From positions 1 through 10,386 of the forward strand of contig JASJAL010000211.1 of the NCBI GenBank assembly GCA_030067055.1: DNA of 10,386 nucleotides, read 5' to 3'. Source of the stretch: Kiloniellales bacterium (lineage in GTDB: Bacteria > Pseudomonadota > Alphaproteobacteria > Kiloniellales > JAKSBE01). This document shows, piece by piece, positions 6,506-10,386 of this stretch. The notes under the pieces are model-generated. The model ran no database searches and was not told the DNA's origin. It saw only the letters and a program-made list of their open reading frames with translations. A program made the translations under genes and the position numbers. Each line of letters opens with the position of its first letter. Position 1 is the stretch's first letter.

Positions 6506-8098
6506 ATGGAGCCGGCTGGCGATCAGCTCGAGGGCTACTGGGCGGCGGTGGAGAACTTCTTCGCCTTCGATACAGCGTTGCTGTTCGAGCCCGGGATGAT
6601 CGCCCTGCTGGTGCTGCAGGTCTTCCTTCTCTGCTGTTCGGCTTTCTTCTCAGGGTCCGAGACGGCCCTGTTCTCGCTTTCCCGCCTCGACCTGCAGAAG
6701 CTGCGGCGCGACCGGCATCCGCGTTCCGAGACCCTGCACGACCTTCTCGACCAGCCACGCCGGCTGATCATCTCGATCCTCTGCGGCAACGAGTTGGTTA
6801 ACATCGCGGCGACCGCAAACCTCGCCGGCATCCTCGTCGTGCTCTACGGGGAGGAGCGGGCCGGATGGATCAACGTCCTGGTGATGTTCCCGCTTCTCCT
6901 GCTCCTGGGCGAGGTCACGCCCAAGACCATCGCGGTAAGCCATCCGATCAAGATCAGCGCCGGCCTGGTCGCCGGGCCGCTCAGCGCCTGGGCCAGGCTG
7001 ATCACGCCCCTGCGCCGGATCGTCCGCGTGGTGGCGGAGAAGATCACCACCTGGATCGTCGGCGAGGAGCGGGCTCGGGAGAACATCCTCCAGGTCGACG
7101 AATTTCGCACCTTGCTGGCCGAGGTCGCGGACGAAGGTGTCCTAGATGCCACGGAAAGGGTCCTCATCGACAACCTGCTGGAGGCCGGCGAAACCGAAAT
7201 CGTCGAGATCATGACCCCCCGCACCCGGGTCAATTTTCTCAAGGACGATATGAGCGTACTGGAGGTCGTCGACCATTTCCGCGGCTTCCGGCACCCGCGG
7301 GTCCCGGTCTGCCACGAGCACCACGACAACCTCGTCGGCTTCGTCCATGCCGAGGATGTCATGAGGCTGATCCTGGACGGCGCCGATCTCTCCAAGCTCA
7401 CGCTCGACCAGCTTCTCCATCCGCCCGTCGTGGTCCCGCCGACCAAATACGTCGACGAGATGTTCGACTTCTTCCAGGCCAACAATGCCCGGGCGGCTGC
7501 CGTCCTCAACGAGTTCGGCGGGATGGAGGGCTTCATCACCATGCGGGACATCATCAGCTTCATCTTCGGCGAGGTCTCCGAGTCGGTACCGGCGCAGGCC
7601 CTCTACGAGGAACGCGACGAGAATGTCTTCGAGGTGCCGGGCGAGATGAAGCTGACCGACTTCGACGACCTGACCAACTTCGGCATCGAGGACCCGCGGA
7701 TGACAACGATCGGCGGCGTTGTCTTCCGCTATCTCGACCGTCTGCCGGTGGTCGGGGACCAGGTCGCGATGGACGGCTTGATCGCGACCGTCCTGGAAAT
7801 GGACGGCCATCGCCTGGCCCGGGTGCGCATCGCCAAGGGCACGCCGGGTGAGGAGAGCGAAACGGAAGACAAAGGCGACGACGACGAAGACGCTGAAGCG
7901 GAACAGCCCGCGGCAGCCGTCTCCGACCCGGAGGAAGCGCCGGCGCCCGGGCCGTCGGAGGCGGCCTCGGACGAGCCCCGGCCGAGCGCCGAAGTCGTCG
8001 ATCTCTCCGCCATCAAGATCGGGGGCAAGGCCAAAAAGAAGGCTCGGCGGCGGGACGGCAAGGGCCCGTCCGGATCCCACGACAGGGAAAGGGGCTAG
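6506..8098 (+). CDS. CNNM/CorC-HlyC family membrane protein, first copy
   Basis: This 530-residue membrane protein has the layout of bacterial CNNM-type Mg2+ transporters/exporters, often annotated as hemolysin. A DUF21 transmembrane domain spans about 31-190, with SAFFSGSETALFSLSR at 45-60 and GEVTPK at 135-140. A CBS pair spans about 232-356, starting at EIMTPRT (234-240). A CorC_HlyC domain covers about 372-445. Residues 446-530 are an unusual low-complexity tail, first Asp/Glu/Ala/Pro-rich, then Lys/Arg-rich (KAKKKARRRDGK). The end of the CBS pair is atypical: after GFITMRDI it reads ISFIFGEVSES instead of the usual acidic (V/L)EEIVGEI. The protein is expected to be in the inner membrane, with CBS and CorC_HlyC domains in the cytosol sensing ATP. 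GGGAG precedes the ATG by 6 nt. The next paralogue follows 3 nt after the stop, so the two are co-translated and may form a heterodimer (inference). Despite the hemolysin label, a cation-transport or tolerance role is the better guess. Confidence 0.93.
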   Translation: MEPAGDQLEGYWAAVENFFAFDTALLFEPGMIALLVLQVFLLCCSAFFSGSETALFSLSRLDLQKLRRDRHPRSETLHDLLDQPRRLIISILCGNELVNIAATANLAGILVVLYGEERAGWINVLVMFPLLLLLGEVTPKTIAVSHPIKISAGLVAGPLSAWARLITPLRRIVRVVAEKITTWIVGEERARENILQVDEFRTLLAEVADEGVLDATERVLIDNLLEAGETEIVEIMTPRTRVNFLKDDMSVLEVVDHFRGFRHPRVPVCHEHHDNLVGFVHAEDVMRLILDGADLSKLTLDQLLHPPVVVPPTKYVDEMFDFFQANNARAAAVLNEFGGMEGFITMRDIISFIFGEVSESVPAQALYEERDENVFEVPGEMKLTDFDDLTNFGIEDPRMTTIGGVVFRYLDRLPVVGDQVAMDGLIATVLEMDGHRLARVRIAKGTPGEESETEDKGDDDEDAEAEQPAAAVSDPEEAPAPGPSEAASDEPRPSAEVVDLSAIKIGGKAKKKARRRDGKGPSGSHDRERG

Positions 8099-8101
8099 AC
8101 C

Positions 8102-9391
8102 ATGGATGTTTTCCTCGCGGTTCTGGTGATGCTCGCCTTCCTCGTGCTGAAAGGCTTCTTCTCCGGTTCTGAGATCGCCCTGGTCAGTTCCGACAAGATC
8201 AAGCTGCGGCACCGGGCGAAGCAGGGGGATCGCGGCGCGAGCCTGGCCCTCAGGCTGTTCCAGACTCCCGACGTGCTCTTGAGCACGACCCTGGTGGGCA
8301 CCAACATCTCGACCGTCGTGCTGACCACGATCGGGGCGCTGCTGATGATCCAGCTCTTCGGGAGCAGCGGAGAGCTTTATGCCTTCCTGATCTTGACGCC
8401 GCTTCTCCTGGTCCTCGGCGAGATCGTCCCGAAGAGCGTCTATCAGCAGAAATCCGATGAATTGACGCCCGTCATCATCTATCCGCTGCGCTGGGCCTCG
8501 ATGCTGTTCTATCCCATCGTCTTCGTGTTCTCGCGCGTCGCCCGGACGGCCGCGCGTCTCGTCGGGGCCGGCAAGATCGATCAGCCCTTCTTCATCACCC
8601 GCGAGCAGCTGCGCACGGTGGTCGATATGGCCGAGCAGGGCGTGTCCCTCGATGCCTTCGGGCGCGGCCGCATTCGCCGAGTGATCCGCTTCGCCGAGAC
8701 GACCGTGGCCCAGACGATGATTCCGATCGCCGAGGCGACGGTCATCGACCGCCGGCAGACAACCAAGACCGCGATCGAGCTGGTGCGCCGCCACGGCTAC
8801 AATCGCCTGCCGGTCTTCGAGAACAGCACCAGCAACATCGTCGGCATTGTGACCCTGACGACCTGGGACCTGATGGATCGGGACCTTGCCGAGCAGGACC
8901 TGTCTTCGCTGATCCGGCCGGCGCTCTACGTTTCGCCCCTGCAGACCATCGATCAGCTGCTGCCGATGCTAAACAAGCGCAAAGACCACATGGCTGTCGT
9001 GGTCGACGAGTTCGGTTCGAGCATCGGCATCATCACCATGGAAGACATCGTCGAGGAGGTCGTCGGCGAGATCGATGTCGGCTACGACTTCGAGGAGTAT
9101 TTGCCGAAGCGCAAGCGGGTCTACGAGAAGCTGGCCGAGGACATCTACGTCATGGACTCCCGGCTTTCGATCGCGGAAGCCAACGAGATCTTGCGCACCG
9201 GCATACCGACCACCGAGTTCCACACGGTCGGCGGCTTGGTCATGGCCCGCCTGCGGCACATCCCCCGGGAGGATGAGTTCATCGTAGAGGAGGGCTACCG
9301 ATTCACGGTCATCGAGGCCAACGAACGGAGCGTCGAAAAGCTGCGCGTCGAGCCGGAATACGGGGCCAACACCCCCGATTCTCCGAACTAG
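8102..9391 (+). CDS. CNNM/CorC-HlyC family membrane protein, second copy
   Basis: This 429-residue protein has the standard family length and layout. DUF21 covers about 1-160, with GFFSGSEIALVSS at 18-30 and GEIVPK at 106-111. The CBS pair covers about 205-325 with RLPVF (235-239) and the canonical end GIITMEDIVEEVVGEI (309-324). CorC_HlyC covers about 340-416 and contains FHTVGGLVMARL and a FTVIEAN strand. Unlike its upstream neighbour it has no long disordered tail and keeps the acidic EEVVGEI motif. The two proteins differ widely in sequence, so this is an old duplication or a pairing of distinct subfamilies rather than a recent copy. ATG 8102 lies 3 nt after the previous stop; AAAGGGG inside the end of that gene serves as ribosome site. 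Bacterial CNNM homologues bind Mg2+-ATP and move Mg2+ or Na+; the ion is not determined here. Confidence 0.93.
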   Translation: MDVFLAVLVMLAFLVLKGFFSGSEIALVSSDKIKLRHRAKQGDRGASLALRLFQTPDVLLSTTLVGTNISTVVLTTIGALLMIQLFGSSGELYAFLILTPLLLVLGEIVPKSVYQQKSDELTPVIIYPLRWASMLFYPIVFVFSRVARTAARLVGAGKIDQPFFITREQLRTVVDMAEQGVSLDAFGRGRIRRVIRFAETTVAQTMIPIAEATVIDRRQTTKTAIELVRRHGYNRLPVFENSTSNIVGIVTLTTWDLMDRDLAEQDLSSLIRPALYVSPLQTIDQLLPMLNKRKDHMAVVVDEFGSSIGIITMEDIVEEVVGEIDVGYDFEEYLPKRKRVYEKLAEDIYVMDSRLSIAEANEILRTGIPTTEFHTVGGLVMARLRHIPREDEFIVEEGYRFTVIEANERSVEKLRVEPEYGANTPDSPN

Positions 9392-9427
9392 CGGGCACCG
9401 GTAGGAGAGCCCGAGTCGAGTCCGGCG

Positions 9428-9715
9428 GTCGATCTCACCATCGTCCTCGAAGCGGTCACCTTCGCCCTGCTGATGTGTCTCTCGGCCTTCATCTCCGGCT
9501 CCAAGATCTCGCTTTTCTCGCTAAGCCGCTTTCAGCAGGAGCAGATGCGCCAGGCCGGGAAGCCGTAGTCGGCACTTTCCACTTTCGGGATCGAGCTGCC
9601 TAAGGGTTCCTACGACAGGCTGGCCGGATTTCTGATCGACACCACCAAGTCGATCCCCCACGCCGGCGCGGTGGTCTGGCGCGACGGGATCTCCCCCACC
9701 GTCGTACGCGCGCGG
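9428..9715 (+). pseudogene. Remnant of a third CNNM/CorC-HlyC paralogue, internally deleted
   Basis: Read in the same frame as the preceding gene, 9428-9565 gives a hydrophobic helix followed by SAFISGSKISLFSLSR. This closely parallels SAFFSGSETALFSLSR at the start of the first copy's DUF21 domain. An in-frame TAG follows at 9566-9568. After it, still in frame, come FGIELPKGSYDRLAGFL (from 9584), then IPHAGAVV and a final TVVRAR. This is the pattern of the CorC_HlyC C-terminal domain (LP.G.Y.T.AGF....IP..G....). Most of DUF21 and the whole CBS pair, roughly 300 codons by comparison with the intact copies, are missing. There is no ATG, GTG or TTG before the membrane segment. The GSE acid of the DUF21 motif is Lys here. 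I read it as a decayed third gene of the same operon. The remaining sequence up to 9789 shows nothing further. Confidence 0.75.
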
Positions 9716-9789
9716 CCATGCCCACCATTCTCTAAGTCAGGGTGCGATGGTAGGCTTCCCGTTGTCCCGGCTCGACCCTGGTTCGCGGC

Positions 9790-10386
9790 TCAGCCGTAAC
9801 GGCCTTCGATGTAGTCGGCGGTCTCCTGCTTGGCCGGGGTGACGAACATGTCCTCGGTCGGCGTGTGCTCGACCACGCGGCCCATCAGCATGAAGATGCA
9901 CTCCTCGCTGGCACGCCGGGCCTGGGCCATGTTGTGGGTCACGATCAGGATCGTGTACTGCCCGCGCAACTCCCAGATCAGCTCCTCGACGGCCTCGGTT
10001 CCCTTAGGGTCGAGCGCCGAGCAGGGCTCGTCCATCAGCAGCACCTCCGGCTTTACTGGCAGCAGGCGTGCGATGCAGAGTTTCTGCTGTTCTTCCAGCG
10101 AAAGCTCCGTGGCCTTGCGGTCGAGCCGGTCCTTGACGGCGTCCCAGAGCAGGACCTGACGCAGAGCTTGCTCGACGATCTCGTCCTTCTCGCTCCGATG
10201 CATCCGTTTCCGACCTTCGGCGTGGAGCTCGAAGCCGAAGAGCACATTGTCGCGGATCGAGATCGGCAGGGGGTTGGGACGCTGGAAGACCATGCCGATC
10301 TGCTTGCGGACTTGGGCGAGCTCGACCTCTTGGTCGTAGATGTCGTGCCCGAGCACCCCGATCGAGCCCTCGATGCGGACGTAGCC
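9790..10386 (-). CDS. pstB: PstB-like phosphate ABC transporter ATPase (N-terminus off the right edge)
   Basis: The frame is open from the right edge to the stop at 9790, giving 198 residues of the C-terminal part. It energises high-affinity phosphate import with PstSAC. Visible motifs are the Q-loop GMVFQRPNPLP, the PstB hallmark SIRDNV(L)FG, Walker B/D-loop VLLMDEPCSALDP, the H-loop IVTHNMAQA, and the family ending ADYIEGRYG, like the TxDYIxGRFG of PstB. Walker A is outside the window. The ABC signature is LSLEEQQKLCIAR where PstB normally has LSGGQQQRLCIAR, so both signature glycines are replaced; PNPFPMS is PNPLPIS. The rest of the domain is well kept, so it is not obviously decaying. It is convergent with the CNNM genes, about 75 nt from the end of the remnant, and belongs with the phosphate theme of the left half. 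A GTG at 10356 is internal, not the start. Confidence 0.88.
   Translation of the reverse strand, partial: GYVRIEGSIGVLGHDIYDQEVELAQVRKQIGMVFQRPNPLPISIRDNVLFGFELHAEGRKRMHRSEKDEIVEQALRQVLLWDAVKDRLDRKATELSLEEQQKLCIARLLPVKPEVLLMDEPCSALDPKGTEAVEELIWELRGQYTILIVTHNMAQARRASEECIFMLMGRVVEHTPTEDMFVTPAKQETADYIEGRYG

Noticed and set aside
7142..8794. A 550-codon open frame on the minus strand opposite both CNNM genes
   Set aside because: It spans two unrelated ends of well-supported genes and lacks recognisable domains. Its His/Asp/Arg-rich composition is what the antisense of GC-rich codons produces.
6506..9391. Hemolysin (toxin) function suggested by the HlyC/CorC label
   Set aside because: The DUF21-CBS-CorC_HlyC layout is that of CNNM-type ion transporters; nothing toxin-like is seen.
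9738..9780. CAGGGT ... ACCCTG inverted repeat as a possible terminator between the convergent units
   Set aside because: Only six pairs around a 31-nt loop and no T-run on either strand. I see no convincing terminator in this gap.

Overview
The window looks like a chromosomal segment of a GC-rich alphaproteobacterium, perhaps of the Rhodospirillales/Kiloniellales type. That placement is inferred from overall protein style and base composition; no RNA gene or marker fixes it. I see no transposase, integrase, tRNA, CRISPR array or phage gene.

Left half, positions 1-5976, all on the minus strand and read right to left. A universal stress protein starts at a TTG at 5976. It overlaps by 8 nt a Na+/phosphate cotransporter fused to a PhoU-like domain (3582-5483). 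Next come polyphosphate kinase 1 (1040-3478), a small tandem-CBS protein (430-885) and, running off the left edge, a protein that starts with ATP-cone domains and resembles 2-phosphoglycerate kinase (1-392). The theme is phosphate uptake, storage as polyphosphate, and adenine-nucleotide sensing. The stress-protein/cotransporter pair is lower in GC (about 52-56% in hand-counted stretches) than ppk1 (about 67%), so it may have a separate origin.

Middle, 5977-6505: a divergent intergenic region of about 530 nt. It holds a perfect 14-bp palindrome, TTGACCTAGGTCAA (6220-6233), that fits the FNR/FixK/DNR half-site pattern.

Right half, plus strand: two adjacent CNNM/CorC-HlyC-type membrane proteins (6506-8098 and 8102-9391), 3 nt apart. 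Directly downstream and in the same frame lies the wreck of a third paralogue (about 9428-9715). Its N-terminal DUF21 start is joined to a CorC_HlyC end, with an in-frame TAG between them and most of the middle missing.

Right edge, minus strand, convergent: the C-terminal part of a PstB-like phosphate ABC transporter ATPase (9790-10386). Its ABC signature reads LSLEEQ instead of LSGGQ.

No wholly new system is evident. The most unusual items are the collapsed third CNNM paralogue, the PstB with the non-canonical signature, the ATP-cone/2PGK-like protein in a polyphosphate locus, and the FNR-like palindrome between the two divergent units.
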